Notes: generated from the sequence alone by a model not told the origin. Shown: positions 21,361-31,411, counted from the first letter of the stretch. The stretch is DNA of 64,000 bases from Streptococcus pseudopneumoniae (GCF_001073085.1 NZ_JVFV01000007.1:1-64000), one strand, 5' to 3'. Program-made: numbers and translations.

Positions 21361-22695
21361 GTGTCTCAATCTTATATCAATGTTATCGGTGCGGGCTTGG
21401 CGGGTTCTGAAGCAGCCTACCAAATCGCAGAGCGTGGTATTCCAGTTAAACTTTATGAAATGCGTGGTGTCAAGTCAACACCGCAACACAAAACTGACAA
21501 TTTTGCAGAATTAGTGTGTTCTAATTCCTTGCGTGGAGATGCTCTTACAAATGCCGTAGGTCTCCTCAAGGAGGAAATGCGCCGTCTAGGTTCTCTTATC
21601 TTAGAATCAGCAGAAGCAACCCGTGTTCCTGCTGGAGGTGCACTTGCGGTTGACCGTGATGGTTTTTCTCAAATGGTCACTGAAAAAATTGCCAATCATC
21701 CCTTGATTGAAGTGGTACGTGACGAAATCACAGAATTGCCAACGGATGCTATTACAGTTGTAGCGACTGGTCCTTTGACTAGTGATGCCCTTGCTGAGAA
21801 AATTCACGCACTTAATGGCGGTGACGGTTTTTATTTCTACGATGCTGCAGCGCCTATTGTGGATGTTAATACGATTGATATGAACAAGGTTTATCTCAAA
21901 TCTCGTTATGATAAGGGAGAAGCGGCCTATCTCAATGCTCCTATGACCAAACAAGAGTTTATGGATTTCCATGAAGCCTTGGTCAATGCGGAAGAAGCTC
22001 CGTTGAATTCTTTCGAAAAAGAAAAATATTTTGAAGGATGCATGCCAATCGAAGTCATGGCTAAACGGGGTATCAAAACCATGCTCTATGGTCCTATGAA
22101 ACCAGTTGGTTTGGAGTATCCAGACGATTACACAGGTCCTCGTGACGGAGAATTTAAGACACCATACGCTGTAGTTCAGCTTCGTCAGGATAATGCGGCA
22201 GGTAGTCTTTACAATATCGTTGGTTTCCAAACTCACCTTAAATGGGGCGAACAAAAACGTGTTTTCCAAATGATTCCAGGTCTTGAAAATGCAGAGTTCG
22301 TTCGCTATGGTGTTATGCACCGTAATTCCTACATGGATTCACCAAATCTTCTTGAACAGATATACCGTTCTAAGAAACAGCCAAATCTATTCTTTGCTGG
22401 TCAGATGACGGGTGTGGAAGGCTATGTTGAGTCAGCGGCATCAGGTCTAGTAGCTGGTATTAACGCAGCTCGTCTTTTCAAGGGCGAAAGCGAGGCTATT
22501 TTCCCAGAGACAACGGCAATTGGAAGTCTAGCTCATTACATCACCCATGCTGACAGCAAACATTTCCAACCAATGAACGTCAATTTCGGAATTATCAAGG
22601 AATTGGAAGGCGACCGCATTCGTGATAAGAAGGCTCGTTATGAAAAAATTGCAGAGCGTGCCTTGGCTGATTTGGAAAACTTTTTATCCGTTTAA
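21361..22695 (+). CDS. trmFO: methylenetetrahydrofolate-tRNA-(uracil-5-)-methyltransferase
   Basis: Flavoenzyme making m5U54 in the tRNA T loop with methylene-THF as carbon donor. 444 residues from a GTG start: FAD-binding [10 protein letters not shown] (near 10), [21 protein letters not shown] and the C-terminal [13 protein letters not shown]. The frame is open upstream to 21289, but that part lies in the leader and does not resemble the family; GTG at 21361 matches homologue starts, with AAAGAGG about 11 bases before. Confidence 0.9.
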   Translation: MSQSYINVIGAGLAGSEAAYQIAERGIPVKLYEMRGVKSTPQHKTDNFAELVCSNSLRGDALTNAVGLLKEEMRRLGSLILESAEATRVPAGGALAVDRDGFSQMVTEKIANHPLIEVVRDEITELPTDAITVVATGPLTSDALAEKIHALNGGDGFYFYDAAAPIVDVNTIDMNKVYLKSRYDKGEAAYLNAPMTKQEFMDFHEALVNAEEAPLNSFEKEKYFEGCMPIEVMAKRGIKTMLYGPMKPVGLEYPDDYTGPRDGEFKTPYAVVQLRQDNAAGSLYNIVGFQTHLKWGEQKRVFQMIPGLENAEFVRYGVMHRNSYMDSPNLLEQIYRSKKQPNLFFAGQMTGVEGYVESAASGLVAGINAARLFKGESEAIFPETTAIGSLAHYITHADSKHFQPMNVNFGIIKELEGDRIRDKKARYEKIAERALADLENFLSV

Positions 22696-22781
22696 AATTT
22701 TCAAAAGAATAACTCATGAGACTATAAAATTCTCAAAAAATGTGATAAAATAGTTTGAATAAAATAAAGGAGCGAAGTCAG

Positions 22782-23516
22782 GTGGAACCCAAATATAAAC
22801 GTATTTTGATTAAGTTATCAGGTGAGGCCCTTGCTGGCGAGCGTGGTGTCGGAATTGATATCAAAACTGTTCAAGCAATGGCTCAAGAAATTCAAGAAGT
22901 ACATAACTTAGGAATTGAGATTGCTCTCGTAATCGGAGGAGGAAATCTCTGGCGTGGAGAACCTGCTGCAGAAGCTGGGATGGATCGTGTACAAGCAGAC
23001 TATACAGGAATGCTTGGAACCGTTATGAATGCTCTTGTGATGGCAGATTCATTGCAACAAGTTGGTGTGGATACACGTGTTCAAACAGCCATTGCCATGC
23101 AACAAGTAGCAGAACCTTACGTTCGTGGTCGTGCCCTTCGTCATCTTGAAAAAGGACGCATTGTTATCTTTGGTGCGGGAATTGGTTCACCATACTTCTC
23201 AACAGATACAACAGCCGCCCTTCGTGCAGCAGAGATTGAAGCGGACGCTATCTTGATGGCTAAGAATGGGGTTGATGGTGTCTACAATGCTGATCCTAAA
23301 AAAGATAAGACAGCCGTTAAATTTGAAGAATTGACTCACCGTGATGTCATTAACAAAGGGCTTCGTATCATGGACTCAACAGCTTCAACACTTTCAATGG
23401 ATAATGATATTGACTTGGTAGTTTTCAACATGAACCAACCAGGAAATATTAAACGTGTTGTATTTGGTGAAAATATCGGAACTACAGTTTCAAATAATAT
23501 CGAAGAAAAGGAATAA
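22782..23516 (+). CDS. pyrH: UMP kinase
   Basis: Hexameric bacterial UMP kinase of the amino-acid-kinase family. 244 residues: [22 protein letters not shown] and the Asp-rich [17 protein letters not shown] at 22782 has AAAGGAG 9 bases upstream; an earlier in-frame TTG would include that site. A TGATAAAAT promoter lies at about 22743. Linked to frr (9-base gap), as in most bacteria. Confidence 0.94.
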   Translation: MEPKYKRILIKLSGEALAGERGVGIDIKTVQAMAQEIQEVHNLGIEIALVIGGGNLWRGEPAAEAGMDRVQADYTGMLGTVMNALVMADSLQQVGVDTRVQTAIAMQQVAEPYVRGRALRHLEKGRIVIFGAGIGSPYFSTDTTAALRAAEIEADAILMAKNGVDGVYNADPKKDKTAVKFEELTHRDVINKGLRIMDSTASTLSMDNDIDLVVFNMNQPGNIKRVVFGENIGTTVSNNIEEKE

Positions 23517-23525
23517 GAAATCATT

Positions 23526-24083
23526 ATGGCAAACGCAATCGTAGAAAAAGCAAAAGAGAGAATGACCCAATCTCACCACTCACTTGCTCGTGAGTTTGGA
23601 AGTATTCGTGCTGGCCGTGCTAATGCTAGCTTGCTTGACCGCATCCACGTTGAGTACTATGGTGTTGAAACACCACTTAACCAAATTGCTTCTATCACAA
23701 TCCCAGAAGCGCGTGTTTTGTTGGTAACACCATTTGACAAATCATCTTTGAAAGATATCGAACGTGCTTTGAACGCTTCAGACCTTGGTATAACACCGGC
23801 TAACGATGGTTCTGTTATTCGCTTAGTTATCCCAGCTCTTACAGAAGAAACTCGTCGTGACCTTGCTAAAGAAGTGAAGAAGGTCGGTGAAAATGCTAAA
23901 GTTGCTATCCGTAATATCCGTCGTGACGCTATGGATGAAGCTAAGAAACAAGAAAAAGCTAAAGAAATCACTGAAGATGAATTGAAGACTCTTGAAAAAG
24001 ATATTCAAAAAGCAACAGATGATGCTGTTAAACACATCGACGACATGACTGCCAATAAAGAAAAAGAAATCTTGGAAGTCTAA
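23526..24083 (+). CDS. frr: ribosome recycling factor
   Basis: Splits post-termination ribosomes together with EF-G. 185 residues, the standard length, in a three-helix bundle plus beta domain. [22 protein letters not shown] is the family signature, and [17 protein letters not shown] lies in the last helix. Terminator follows at 24096. Confidence 0.96.
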   Translation: MANAIVEKAKERMTQSHHSLAREFGSIRAGRANASLLDRIHVEYYGVETPLNQIASITIPEARVLLVTPFDKSSLKDIERALNASDLGITPANDGSVIRLVIPALTEETRRDLAKEVKKVGENAKVAIRNIRRDAMDEAKKQEKAKEITEDELKTLEKDIQKATDDAVKHIDDMTANKEKEILEV

Positions 24084-24095
24084 GAAATAAACAGA

Positions 24096-24126
24096 AAAAC
24101 TCAGTTGGCATTGCTGGCTGAGTTTT
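24096..24126 (+). terminator. pyrH-frr terminator
   Basis: AAAACTCAG / CTGAGTTTT, 9-bp stem, moderately T-rich tail. It overlaps the region just before cvfB, so partial read-through is likely. Confidence 0.65.
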
Positions 24127-24143
24127 ATTCGAAAGAAGGAAAT

Positions 24144-24998
24144 ATGAATACAAATCTTGCAAGTTTTATCGTTGGACTCATCATCGATGAAAATGACCGT
24201 TTTTACTTTGTTCAAAAGGATGGTCAAACATATGCTCTAGCTAAAGAAGAAGGTCCCCATACAGTTGGTGATACGGTCAAAGGTTTTGCTTATACAGACA
24301 TGAAGCAAAAACTACGTTTGACAACTATAGAGGTCACTGCAACTCAGGACCAATTTGGTTGGGGAACCGTAACAGAGGTTCGTAAGGATCTTGGGGTTTT
24401 TGTTGATACGGGATTACCAGACAAGGAAATCGTTGTGTCACTAGATATTCTCCCTGAACTTAAAGAACTTTGGCCAAAGAAAGGCGATCGCCTATACATT
24501 CGTCTAGAAGTGGACAAGAAGGACCGTATCTGGGGCGTATTGGCTTATCAGGAAGATTTCCAACGATTGGCTCGTCCTGCCTACAATAACATGCAGAATC
24601 AAAATTGGCCAGCTATTGTTTACCGTCTTAAGCTATCAGGAACCTTTGTCTATTTACCGGAAAATAATATGCTGGGCTTCATCCATCCAAGTGAGCGTTA
24701 TGCAGAACCTCGTTTGGGGCAAGTGTTAGATGTACGTGTTATTGGCTTCCGTGAGGTGGACCGCACACTTAATCTTTCACTTAAACCTCGCTCTTTTGAG
24801 ATGTTGGAGAACGATGCGCAGATGATCTTGACTTACTTGGAAAGCAATGGTGGATTTATGACCTTAAATGATAAATCTTCGCCAGATGACATTAAAGCAA
24901 CTTTTGGTATCTCGAAAGGTCAGTTTAAAAAAGCACTCGGTGGTTTGATGAAGGCTGGCAAAATCAAGCAAGATCAGTTCGGCACAGAGTTGATTTAG
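24144..24998 (+). CDS. cvfB: S1 RNA-binding virulence regulator CvfB
   Basis: RNA-binding protein of the CvfB (YitL) family, tied to virulence-factor expression in staphylococci and streptococci. 284 residues: tandem OB-fold/S1 domains (about 1-200, with [27 protein letters not shown]) and a C-terminal winged helix (about 225-284, [24 protein letters not shown]). ATG at 24144 is chosen because GAAGGAAAT precedes it and the upstream frame lies in the terminator. Confidence 0.88.
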   Translation: MNTNLASFIVGLIIDENDRFYFVQKDGQTYALAKEEGPHTVGDTVKGFAYTDMKQKLRLTTIEVTATQDQFGWGTVTEVRKDLGVFVDTGLPDKEIVVSLDILPELKELWPKKGDRLYIRLEVDKKDRIWGVLAYQEDFQRLARPAYNNMQNQNWPAIVYRLKLSGTFVYLPENNMLGFIHPSERYAEPRLGQVLDVRVIGFREVDRTLNLSLKPRSFEMLENDAQMILTYLESNGGFMTLNDKSSPDDIKATFGISKGQFKKALGGLMKAGKIKQDQFGTELI

Positions 24999-25005
24999 GA
25001 GGCTT

Positions 25006-25221
25006 ATGAGAAAATCATTTTATACTTGGCTGATGACCGAGCGCAACCCTAAAAGCAATAGTCCCAAAGCAATTTTAGCGGATCTTGCCTTTGAGGAATC
25101 CGCCTTTCCGAAACATACAGATGATTTCGATCAAGTGAGTCGTTTTTTAGAGGAACATGCTAGCTTTTCCTTTAATATGGGAGACTTCGATCGTATCTGG
25201 CAGGAATATTTAGAACATTAA
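25006..25221 (+). CDS. YozE family SAM-like protein
   Basis: 71-residue helical protein of the YozE_SAM_like family (DUF1250): [22 protein letters not shown] and [12 protein letters not shown] are typical. Function is unknown. It starts 7 bases after cvfB with AGGAGG overlapping the cvfB end, so the two are co-translated. Confidence 0.85.
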   Translation: MRKSFYTWLMTERNPKSNSPKAILADLAFEESAFPKHTDDFDQVSRFLEEHASFSFNMGDFDRIWQEYLEH

Positions 25222-25231
25222 GTCTACTAGA

Positions 25232-25269
25232 TGAGGTTTGGGATAGTAATTTCTCAGCCTCTTTGCTAT
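25232..25269 (+). promoter_or_regulatory. weak terminator fused to the phoH promoter
   Basis: GAGGTTTGGGA can pair imperfectly with TCTCAGCCTC, followed by only three T and then TGCTATAAT, a perfect extended -10. The phoH leader is therefore about 100 bases. Confidence 0.5.
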
Positions 25270-25375
25270 AATATAGTCATTCAGTTTAACTTTTACTAGC
25301 TTCTAATCGACTTTTTAACTACTAAAAGCAAACGAAACATTTTATAAAATTAAAAGAGTTAGAGAGGTTCTTTGT

Positions 25376-26362
25376 TTGAAGGAACATTCAATAGACATTC
25401 AGCTTAGTCATCCAGATGATTTGTTTCATCTTTTTGGTTCTAATGAGCGCCATCTTCGTTTGATGGAGGATGAGTTAGATGTCATCATCCATGCTCGTAC
25501 TGAGATTGTACAAGTCTTGGGGGAGGAGTCGGCTTGTGAGGAAGCCCGCCAAGTTATCCAAGCCTTGATGGTCTTGGTCAATCGTGGAATGACTGTTGGA
25601 ACTCCGGATGTGGTGACAGCCATTACAATGGTTAAGAATAATGAAATCGATAAGTTTGTCGCCCTTTATGAAGAAGAGATTATCAAGGATAATACAGGTA
25701 AGCCCATCCGTGTTAAAACCCTGGGTCAAAAGCTTTATGTGGATAGTGTCAAGCAACACGATGTGACCTTTGGTATTGGACCGGCAGGAACAGGTAAGAC
25801 CTTCTTAGCAGTGACTTTGGCCGTAACAGCCCTCAAGCGTGGACAAGTCAAGCGAATCATACTGACACGTCCAGCAGTAGAAGCAGGAGAGAGTCTAGGA
25901 TTTCTACCTGGTGATTTGAAAGAAAAGGTAGATCCTTATCTTCGTCCAGTTTATGATGCCTTGTACCAGATTCTTGGTAAGGATCAAACAACCCGTCTCA
26001 TGGAACGTGAAATCATCGAAATCGCGCCTCTTGCCTATATGCGTGGACGGACTTTGGATGATGCCTTTGTCATCTTGGACGAAGCGCAAAATACGACCAT
26101 CATGCAGATGAAGATGTTTTTGACACGTTTAGGCTTCAACTCTAAAATGATTGTCAATGGGGATATTAGTCAGATTGACCTACCTCGGAATGTCAAGTCA
26201 GGTTTGATTGATGCTCAAGAAAAACTTAAGAACATTCACCAGATCGACTTTGTACACTTCTCAGCCAAGGATGTGGTTCGCCATCCAGTCGTTGCTCAGA
26301 TTATCAGAGCCTATGAACCTCGACCTGTCAAAGCTGAAGAAAATCAAGAAGAAACAGAATAG
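25376..26362 (+). CDS. phoH: PhoH-like ATPase
   Basis: Cytoplasmic P-loop ATPase of the PhoH family, linked to RNA metabolism, role still unclear. 328 residues with an N-terminal domain (1-115), Walker A GPAGTGKT (135-142), and Walker B FVILDEAQNT. The TTG at 25376 is taken as start (product begins MKEHSIDIQLSHPDD); AGAGAGG lies about 11 bases upstream, and no ATG is nearby. Its usual neighbour ybeY is not here. Confidence 0.88.
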   Translation: MKEHSIDIQLSHPDDLFHLFGSNERHLRLMEDELDVIIHARTEIVQVLGEESACEEARQVIQALMVLVNRGMTVGTPDVVTAITMVKNNEIDKFVALYEEEIIKDNTGKPIRVKTLGQKLYVDSVKQHDVTFGIGPAGTGKTFLAVTLAVTALKRGQVKRIILTRPAVEAGESLGFLPGDLKEKVDPYLRPVYDALYQILGKDQTTRLMEREIIEIAPLAYMRGRTLDDAFVILDEAQNTTIMQMKMFLTRLGFNSKMIVNGDISQIDLPRNVKSGLIDAQEKLKNIHQIDFVHFSAKDVVRHPVVAQIIRAYEPRPVKAEENQEETE

Positions 26363-26365
26363 TAG

Positions 26366-26397
26366 AAAAGAGCAGTGGAAGCGCTGCTCTTATTTTT
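26366..26397 (+). terminator. phoH terminator
   Basis: AAGAGCAG / CTGCTCTT stem with an 8-base loop, tail TATTTTTG. Confidence 0.85.
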
Positions 26398-26404
26398 GTA
26401 GTTT

Positions 26405-26511
26405 TATACTCATCGAAAATCTCTTCAAACCACGTCAGCTTCACCTTGCCGTACTCCAGTACAGCCTGCGGCTAGCTTCCTAGTTTGCTCTTTGATTTTC
26501 ATTGAGTATTA
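26405..26511 (-). repeat. BOX element, A-C type
   Basis: Read on the minus strand it begins with boxA (TACTCAATGAAAATCAAAG, GCTAGCCGCAGGCTG) and ends with boxC (GCTGACGTGGTTTGAAGAG, ATTTTCGATGAGTATA). BoxB is absent, giving about 107 bp. The ends are inverted repeats. BOX elements are mobile-like repeats known from S. pneumoniae and close relatives. It lies between two converging genes. Confidence 0.9.
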
Positions 26512-26525
26512 ATTTATAAATCATT

Positions 26526-27638
26526 TTAGACAAGTTCACTGATTGTAGTGAAGTCACGTTCCAAGCCTTCTGCAACAGGCTGGCTGGTGAGGTATCCTTG
26601 ATAGGTTGTCACACCTTCAAGCAAGCCTGCGTCTTCTAGGATAGCTTTCTTAAATCCTTTTCCTGCCAAGGCTTCGATATATGGAAGAGTCACATTTGTA
26701 AGGGCAATCGTAGATGTACGAGCAACTGCTCCAGGAATGTTAGCAACGGCATAGTGAAGAACACCGTGTTTTTCATAGACAGGTTCATCGTGAGTTGTCA
26801 CACGGTCAGCTGTCGCTATAACACCACCTTGGTCAACAGCAACGTCAACAATAACAGAACCAGGACGCATTTGTTGTACCATGTCATCTGTTACCAATTT
26901 TGGAGCTTTGGCACCAGGAATCAAGACAGCACCGATCACAACATCTGCTTCACGAACACTTGCTTCGATATTAAATGGGTTAGACATCAGAGTTTGGATT
27001 TGGTGACCAAAGACGTCTTCTAGGACTGCTAGGCGTTTGGCGCTGATATCAAGAATAGTTACTTGAGCCCCCAAACCAAGAGCGATACGAGCTGCGTGAG
27101 TACCAACCACACCACCACCGATGATGGTTACTTTTCCTTTAGGAACACCAGGAACACCACCGAGTAGAACTCCTGAACCACCAGCTTGTTTCGTCAAGAA
27201 GTGGGCTCCAATTTGGACAGCCATACGACCTGCAACCTCACTCATTGGAACGAGAAGTGGAAGTTGTCCTTGAGTATCACGGACAGTCTCATAAGCAACA
27301 CCAGTTGTTTTAGCTGCAAGCATAGCATCAGCCAATTCTGGAGCAGCTGCCATGTGCAAGTAGGTGAAGAGAAGTAAATCCTCACGCAAGAACTGGTACT
27401 CACTAGCAAGCGGTTCCTTGACTTTAACAACTAATTCTGCAGCCCAGGCTTCAGCAGCAGTTGCGACAATTTCAGCTCCTTGCTTTTCATAGTCAGCATC
27501 AGTAAAACCAGATCCAAGTCCAGCATTCGTTTCGATGAGGACACGGTGGCCACGACCAACGAGACTCTGTACACCAGCAGGTGTCAAAGCAACACGATTT
27601 TCATTATTTTTAATTTCCTTTGGAATTCCAATTAACAT
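26526..27638 (-). CDS. ald: alanine dehydrogenase
   Basis: NAD-dependent conversion of L-alanine to pyruvate and ammonium, or the reverse. 370 residues: [20 protein letters not shown] at the N terminus, catalytic-region Lys in VVKVKEP and His in LHMAAAPEL, and the NAD site [14 protein letters not shown]. An in-frame GTG 4 codons upstream is possible (MSYPM), but homologues begin MLIGIP. No damage is seen. The promoter carries a CcpA-type operator. Confidence 0.92.
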   Translation of the reverse strand: MLIGIPKEIKNNENRVALTPAGVQSLVGRGHRVLIETNAGLGSGFTDADYEKQGAEIVATAAEAWAAELVVKVKEPLASEYQFLREDLLLFTYLHMAAAPELADAMLAAKTTGVAYETVRDTQGQLPLLVPMSEVAGRMAVQIGAHFLTKQAGGSGVLLGGVPGVPKGKVTIIGGGVVGTHAARIALGLGAQVTILDISAKRLAVLEDVFGHQIQTLMSNPFNIEASVREADVVIGAVLIPGAKAPKLVTDDMVQQMRPGSVIVDVAVDQGGVIATADRVTTHDEPVYEKHGVLHYAVANIPGAVARTSTIALTNVTLPYIEALAGKGFKKAILEDAGLLEGVTTYQGYLTSQPVAEGLERDFTTISELV

Positions 27639-27712
27639 AGGATAACTCACTTTCTATTAAGCTGTTTCAATTTATGTATCACATCATTCGTCAGAGTTTT
27701 TGTGATGACTTT

Positions 27713-27741
27713 ATTGTATATGAAACCGCTTTAAATTGCAA
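27713..27741 (-). promoter_or_regulatory. ald promoter with embedded cre-like site
   Basis: On the minus strand TTGCAA (27741-27736), 17-bp spacer, TACAAT (27718-27713). The spacer contains, read on the plus strand, TGAAACCGCTTTAA (27721-27734), matching 13 of 14 positions of the consensus TGWNANCGNTNWCA. CcpA binding here would block RNA polymerase. Confidence 0.6.
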
Positions 27742-27806
27742 GAAAAACTTGTAAACCTATTTCTTTTATGTTATTCTTTTAGCAACCTATTTTGGGAGGT
27801 GAAATC

Positions 27807-28376
27807 ATGGAATCACTATTTATCAAACTAGCCAAGCATCAAATTATCGAAACTGAACGCTTAGTACTTAGACCTGTAACACTTGATGATGCAGAAACCA
27901 TGTTTGAATATGCTTCAGACAAGGAAAATACGCGATTTACTTTTCCAACCAATCAAAGTCTAGAGGAAACTAAGAACAACATTGCTCAATTTTATCTAGC
28001 TAATCCATTGGGCCGATGGGGAATTGAACTAAAAAGTACTGGAGAGTTTATCGGAACTATTGACCTGCACAAGATGGATACTGTTCTTAAGAAGGCAACC
28101 ATTGGTTATATTATCCATCAAAAATATTGGAATCAAGGTTTGACAACTGAAGCCAATCGTGCCGTGATTGAACTAGCTTTTGAAAAGATTGGAATGAATA
28201 AGTTAGATGCCTTTCATGATAAGGATAATCCTGCATCAGGAAAGGTCATGGAGAAATCAGGAATGCGCTTCTCACACGAAGAACCATATGCTAGAATGGA
28301 TAAAAATGAACCTGGAAGATTCGTAACAGATGTCCATTATGTCTTAACCAAGGAAGATTATTTTGCAAATAAGTAA
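27807..28376 (+). CDS. GNAT family N-acetyltransferase (RimJ/RimL type)
   Basis: Acetyl-CoA-dependent acetyltransferase; the substrate may be a ribosomal protein N terminus or a small amine, not decidable. 189 residues: ETERLVLRPVTLDDAETMFEYASD at the start, IGYIIHQKYWNQGLTTEANRAVI for the acetyl-CoA loop, and NPASGKVMEKSGMRF. ATG at 27807 follows GGGAGGTG. Single gene with its own terminator. Confidence 0.85.
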   Translation: MESLFIKLAKHQIIETERLVLRPVTLDDAETMFEYASDKENTRFTFPTNQSLEETKNNIAQFYLANPLGRWGIELKSTGEFIGTIDLHKMDTVLKKATIGYIIHQKYWNQGLTTEANRAVIELAFEKIGMNKLDAFHDKDNPASGKVMEKSGMRFSHEEPYARMDKNEPGRFVTDVHYVLTKEDYFANK

Positions 28377-28408
28377 GCAGTTGAAAAGTTTTTTCAGCTG
28401 TTTTTTCT
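28377..28408 (+). terminator. acetyltransferase terminator
   Basis: CAGTTGAAAA / TTTTCAGCTG with one wobble and a T tail that runs up to the competence box. Confidence 0.75.
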
Positions 28409-28414
28409 TTCTCT

Positions 28415-28422
28415 TACGAATA
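28415..28422 (+). promoter_or_regulatory. cin-box (combox) for the comE operon
   Basis: TACGAATA, the ComX (SigX) recognition sequence of streptococcal late competence genes, with a T-rich stretch upstream. It lies 19 bases before the comEA start codon. Its match is exact, and the gene downstream is a known late competence gene. Confidence 0.9.
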
Positions 28423-28441
28423 AGCTAAGAGAGGAGAAAAT

Positions 28442-29083
28442 ATGGAAGAACTTATAGAAAAAATCAAAGAATATAAAATCATTGCTATCTGTGCTGGTTT
28501 GGGCTTGGTCTTAGGCGGATTCTTCCTCCTAAAGCCATTTTCTCAAACACCTGCTAAGGAAACACAAGTGCAAACAGAAGTTACAACTATACCAAAGGAT
28601 TCGACGGATGAAAAGGAAGATAAAAATCAGAAAGAAGAAGTGGTGGAGCAGGATCTGATTACTGTCGATGTCAAAGGTGCTGTCAAATCACCAGGAATCT
28701 ATGATTTGCCAGTTGGAAGTCGGATCAATGATGCTGTTCAAAAAGCTGGTGGACTGACAGATAATGCAGATAGTAAGTCTATCAATCTTGCCCAGAGAAT
28801 TAGTGACGAAGCGCTTGTCTATGTTCCAAATAAGGAAGAAGCTACCAGTCAAGAAATGCCATCAAGTGCTTCTAACAACAAGGAAAATAAGAAAGTCAAT
28901 CTCAATAAAGCTAGTTTAGAGGAACTGAAACAAGTTAAAGGCTTAGGTGCTAAACGTGCTCAAGACATTATTGACCATCGTGATTCCAACGGTAAATTTA
29001 AGTCAGTAGATGAGCTCAAAAAGGTTTCTGGTATTGGTGCAAAAACGATAGAAAAGTTAAAAGAGTATGTCACAGTGGATTAG
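28442..29083 (+). CDS. comEA: competence DNA receptor ComEA
   Basis: Membrane-anchored double-stranded-DNA receptor for natural transformation. 213 residues: one N-terminal membrane helix (about 13-32), a charged spacer, an SLBB domain (about 72-127, VDVKGAVKSPGIYDLPVG), a Ser/Asn-rich linker, and two helix-hairpin-helix motifs (about 150-213, NKASLEELKQVKGLGAKRAQ and VSGIGAKTIEKLK). AGAGGAG precedes the ATG. Overlaps comEC by 17 bases. Confidence 0.95.
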   Translation: MEELIEKIKEYKIIAICAGLGLVLGGFFLLKPFSQTPAKETQVQTEVTTIPKDSTDEKEDKNQKEEVVEQDLITVDVKGAVKSPGIYDLPVGSRINDAVQKAGGLTDNADSKSINLAQRISDEALVYVPNKEEATSQEMPSSASNNKENKKVNLNKASLEELKQVKGLGAKRAQDIIDHRDSNGKFKSVDELKKVSGIGAKTIEKLKEYVTVD

Positions 29084-31286
29084 TCGCTTTCCAATTCCAA
29101 AAATCTATCTCAGTTTTCTTTTGCTATGGCTTTACTATGCAATCTTTTCAGCAAGTGTATTAGCACTTTTGGGCTTTGTCTTTTTACTGGTCTGCCTCTT
29201 TTTCCAATTTCCATGGAAAACTGTGACCAAGGTTCTCTTGGTTTGTGGACTTTTTGGGAGTTGGTTTGCATTTCAAAAATGGCAGCAAGAAGAAGCTAGT
29301 AAACATCTCGTTGACTCGGTTGATACGGTCCGAATCTTACCTGATACCATCAAGGTAAATGGGGATAGTCTTTCTTTTCGTGGAAAGGCTGACGGTAGAC
29401 TCTTTCAGGTCTATTATAAACTTCAATCAGAAGCAGAAAAAGAAGACTTTCAACAACTAACGGATATTTATGAAATTACTTTAGAAGGGAAATTAGCTAG
29501 CCCTCAAGGGGCAAGAAATTTTGCTGGTTTTGATTATCGTAATTATCTAAAAAGTCAAGGGATTTATCAAACCTTGACCATTTCGAAAATTTCAGATATG
29601 CAAGCCACGAGCAGTTGGGATATAGGAGAAAATTTATCTAGTTTGCGAAGAAAAGCAGTTGTCTGGATAAAAAGGAACTTTCCCGACCCCATGCGCAACT
29701 ACATGACAGGTCTGTTATTAGGGCACTTGGACACAGACTTTGAGGAAATGAATGAACTCTATTCTAGCCTCGGAATTATTCACCTATTTGCATTGTCAGG
29801 AATGCAGGTCGGATTTTTCATGAATGCTTTTAAAAAGTCACTCTTGCGATTGGGCTTGACACAAGAGAAGTTCAAATGGCTAGCTTATCCATTTTCTTTG
29901 TTTTATGCAGGTTTGACAGGATTTTCAGCCTCTGTGATTAGAAGTCTTTTACAAAAGATCTTGGCTCAGCATGGCTTCAAGTCATTGGATAATTTTGCTT
30001 TAACGATTCTTATTCTATTTCTTATCATGCCGAATTTCTTCCTAACTGCTGGTGGAGTGCTCTCCTGTGCCTATGCCTTTATCCTAACTATGACAAGTAA
30101 AGAAGGTCAAGGCATAAAAGCTATTGCCAGAGAGAGTTTCATTATTTCCTTGGGAATCTTGCCAATCTTATCATTCTATTTTTCAGAATTTCAACCGTGG
30201 TCTATCCTCTTGACTTTTGTTTTTTCATTCTTATTTGACATGGTCTTGTTACCACTCTTGTCGATTCTCTTTTGTCTGTCATGCATCTATCCTATTACCC
30301 AGTTTAACTTTCTCTTTGAATGGCTAGAAAACATCATACGCTATGTATCTCAGCTATCTAATAGGCCCTTTGTTTTTGGTCAACCGAGTCTTTGGGTTCT
30401 GGTATTTCTTTTAATTTCTTTGGCGCTGATTTATGATTATAGAAAGAATTTGAAAAAAATATCTATGCTTGGCATAGTTGCCATCTCGTTCTTTTTAGTT
30501 ACCAAACATCCACTGGAAAATGAACTAACGGTCTTAGATATGGAGCAGGGGCGAAGCATTTTTCTAAGAGACATGACAGGAAAGACCATACTACTGGATG
30601 TTGGTGAAAAACTAGCAGTTGAAAAGAAAGAAGCCTGGCAGGAGAAAGTCACCACGAGCGTTGCCAAACGGAGTTTAATTCCCTATCTGAAAAGTAGAGG
30701 AGTGGCAAAGATTGATCAGCTGGTTCTAACGACTAGTGATACTAAGCAGTTAGATCATGTGTTAGAAATCAGTAAAGCCTTCGATCTTGGAGAGATTCTA
30801 GTAACTGAAGAAACTTTATCTAAGAGAGAATTTATGGATAAGCTGAAGGAAAGCAAAGTCAAGGTAGTTGTCATCAAAACTGGACAGCAGTTACCTATTT
30901 TTGGAAGTAGTTTGGAAGTAATCGCAACTCAAAATAAGGATAAAAATGATTCAATTACAATGTATGGAAAGTTACTAAACCAAACCTTTCTAGTTACTGG
31001 AAATATAGAGGAGAAGTTTTTAACGAGCTATTATCCAAGGCTGCAAGCAGATGTAGTGATAACTCATCAGCAAGTATCAAATAAAAAAACAGATATCGAA
31101 ATCTTCAAAACTGTACACCCTAAAATCACTGTTATTTCAATAGACAAGAAAAAATCATTTAAAGTTAAAAATGGGGAGAATAACCAAGAAGATAAAGAAC
31201 TTGAGAATTTGGTATTAAAAACTGACAAAAAGGGCGCCATTCGTTTCAAGGGATGGACTACTTGGAATGTTGAAACTGTTCAATAA
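29067..31286 (+). CDS. comEC: DNA uptake channel ComEC
   Basis: Membrane channel that passes single-stranded DNA into the cell. 739 residues: N-terminal helices and OB-like segment (DUF4131, 1-190), the Competence domain with many helices (about 200-475, including LFALSGMQVGFFMNAFKKSL), and a metallo-beta-lactamase-like C-terminal domain (about 485-739). That last domain is degenerate: the usual HxHxDH site reads TTSDTKQLDH, the later GHHG reads ITHQQV, and TGD reads TGN. Full length and open, so probably expressed, but nuclease activity of this domain looks lost. Confidence 0.93.
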   Translation: MSQWISRFPIPKIYLSFLLLWLYYAIFSASVLALLGFVFLLVCLFFQFPWKTVTKVLLVCGLFGSWFAFQKWQQEEASKHLVDSVDTVRILPDTIKVNGDSLSFRGKADGRLFQVYYKLQSEAEKEDFQQLTDIYEITLEGKLASPQGARNFAGFDYRNYLKSQGIYQTLTISKISDMQATSSWDIGENLSSLRRKAVVWIKRNFPDPMRNYMTGLLLGHLDTDFEEMNELYSSLGIIHLFALSGMQVGFFMNAFKKSLLRLGLTQEKFKWLAYPFSLFYAGLTGFSASVIRSLLQKILAQHGFKSLDNFALTILILFLIMPNFFLTAGGVLSCAYAFILTMTSKEGQGIKAIARESFIISLGILPILSFYFSEFQPWSILLTFVFSFLFDMVLLPLLSILFCLSCIYPITQFNFLFEWLENIIRYVSQLSNRPFVFGQPSLWVLVFLLISLALIYDYRKNLKKISMLGIVAISFFLVTKHPLENELTVLDMEQGRSIFLRDMTGKTILLDVGEKLAVEKKEAWQEKVTTSVAKRSLIPYLKSRGVAKIDQLVLTTSDTKQLDHVLEISKAFDLGEILVTEETLSKREFMDKLKESKVKVVVIKTGQQLPIFGSSLEVIATQNKDKNDSITMYGKLLNQTFLVTGNIEEKFLTSYYPRLQADVVITHQQVSNKKTDIEIFKTVHPKITVISIDKKKSFKVKNGENNQEDKELENLVLKTDKKGAIRFKGWTTWNVETVQ

Positions 31287-31336
31287 CGTTTTCAGAGAAA
31301 TCTAAAAATTAAAATTGTCTAAACAATCATTCAAGG

Positions 31337-31365
31337 CTTGATTTTGAACCCCGTTTACTATAAAA
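31337..31365 (+). promoter_or_regulatory. promoter of the U32 family gene
   Basis: TTGATT (31337-31342), 17-bp spacer, TAAAAT (31360-31365). A good vegetative promoter after comEC, which has no clear terminator. Confidence 0.55.
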
Positions 31366-31411
31366 TAGTTAAGATTGGTGTCAAACTTTTATATTGCAAA
31401 TAGGAGAAAAA

